DNA from: Chitinophagaceae bacterium
GTDB taxonomy: Bacteria; Bacteroidota; Bacteroidia; Chitinophagales; Chitinophagaceae
DNA: 6,707 nucleotides
Direction: 5' to 3'
NCBI GenBank assembly: GCA_947452875.1
Contig: CANGEZ010000118.1
Span: 1-6,707 of the forward strand
Each line of letters opens with the position of its first letter. Positions within the stretch are counted from its first letter, which is position 1. A program made the position numbers and the translations under genes. Positions 6,455 through 6,707 of this stretch are shown piece by piece. The notes under the pieces were generated by a model. It worked only from the letters and a program-made list of their open reading frames with translations. It made no database searches and was not told the DNA's origin.

Positions 6455-6486
6455 CAAATATACGCCCGTATTCGTTATCAGCCAAA
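6455..6486 (-). promoter_or_regulatory. Bacteroidota-type promoter of the rimP-nusA-infB operon
   Basis: Read on the minus strand, TTTG (6486-6483), a 20-base spacer and TATATTTG (6462-6455) match the known Bacteroidota -33 TTTG and -7 TAnnTTTG elements at about the usual spacing. Transcription should begin near 6448-6450, giving a leader of roughly 57 bases before the rimP ATG at 6392. The leader is almost filled by the terminator-like hairpin. This is the best promoter match in the window. Confidence 0.72.
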
Positions 6487-6557
6487 GTTTTTAAACGGAT
6501 AATGAAAAATTAACAGGGAAGTGCGTGACTTTTCATACCCTAGAATGGGTTTACTTG

Positions 6558-6707
6558 TTACTTAATTTCTTCGTAGTCAATATAATCATCTTCCAAACCA
6601 GGCTTTGAAGTTTGAGGTCTACTAGTTGTTGACGTAGGTTGATGTTGTTGGTTTTGTTGCATCTGCTGTTTAAACTCATTCATTTTTTTGTTCATTTGCT
6701 TTGAAGC
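6558..6707 (-). CDS. C-terminal end of a small DUF4834-like protein (cut by window edge)
   Basis: The last 49 codons and the TAA stop of a gene whose start lies beyond the right edge. The visible part begins with a charged helical stretch (KQMNKKMNEFKQQM) and continues with a Q-, T- and P-rich low-complexity linker. It ends in an acidic-aromatic tail, GLEDDYIDYEEIK. That tail resembles the (D/E)YxDYEE(I/V) end of the small DUF4834 family of Bacteroidota, usually membrane-anchored proteins under about 120 residues with one N-terminal transmembrane segment. The anchor would be outside this window, so the assignment is tentative. Function is unknown. It shares orientation with rimP, but a promoter lies in the 165-base gap, so it is probably a separate unit. 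Confidence 0.6.
   Translation of the reverse strand, partial: ASKQMNKKMNEFKQQMQQNQQHQPTSTTSRPQTSKPGLEDDYIDYEEIK

Noticed and set aside
6393..6485. 31-residue N-terminal extension of RimP from a TTG start
   Set aside because: It would begin at the -33 promoter element and run through the -7 element and hairpin; RimP family proteins start near the ATG at 6392.
6504..6531. Possible terminator after the DUF4834-like gene (AAGT/ACTT arms, then TTAATTTTTC)
   Set aside because: The stem is only four AT-rich pairs, too weak to support a terminator call.
1..6707. A hidden novel multi-gene system
   Set aside because: All complete genes are recognisable core functions in a familiar order; no unexplained coding space remains except the cut gene at the right edge.

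Overview
This window is a block of core housekeeping genes, all on the minus strand, from a member of the Bacteroidota. Read in the direction of transcription (right to left) the order is: the C-terminal end of a small DUF4834-like protein, rimP, nusA, infB, and a SurA-type periplasmic peptidyl-prolyl isomerase. The lineage call rests on several things. The DNA is AT-rich and all five genes end in TAA. No start has a convincing Shine-Dalgarno site. The best promoter matches the Bacteroidota TTTG / TAnnTTTG consensus. The NusA and IF2 sequences are of Bacteroidota type: NusA is short with one C-terminal helical repeat, and IF2 has a long K/E/P/Q/G-rich linker. Within the phylum a Chitinophagales/Sphingobacteriales-like origin seems plausible but is not proven.

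Layout: 1-163 is non-coding and holds degenerate short repeats and a 20-base GC-rich palindrome just downstream of the surA-like gene. 164-1531 is the surA-like gene, with a likely own promoter at 1565-1572. 1568-1708 is the infB/surA spacer, dominated by a large inverted array of 9-base units at 1635-1705 that probably ends the infB transcript. 1709-4534 is infB, 4613-5863 is nusA and 5928-6392 is rimP; the last two are separated by a GC-rich 64-base spacer. 6393-6557 is the rimP leader and promoter region, with a near-consensus promoter followed by a terminator-like hairpin placed immediately before the rimP start. 6558-6707 is the truncated end of the upstream gene.

rimP, nusA and infB form the conserved transcription/translation operon: RimP matures the 30S subunit, NusA controls elongation, pausing and termination, and IF2 delivers initiator tRNA. 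In many other bacteria infB is followed by rbfA and truB. Here it is followed by an envelope chaperone gene that appears to have its own promoter.

I see no mobile element, CRISPR array, RNA gene, defence cassette or unknown multi-gene system. The signals most worth following are non-coding: a candidate attenuator in the rimP leader, the inverted 9-mer array, and the palindrome beside surA with similar 9-mer-like units around it.
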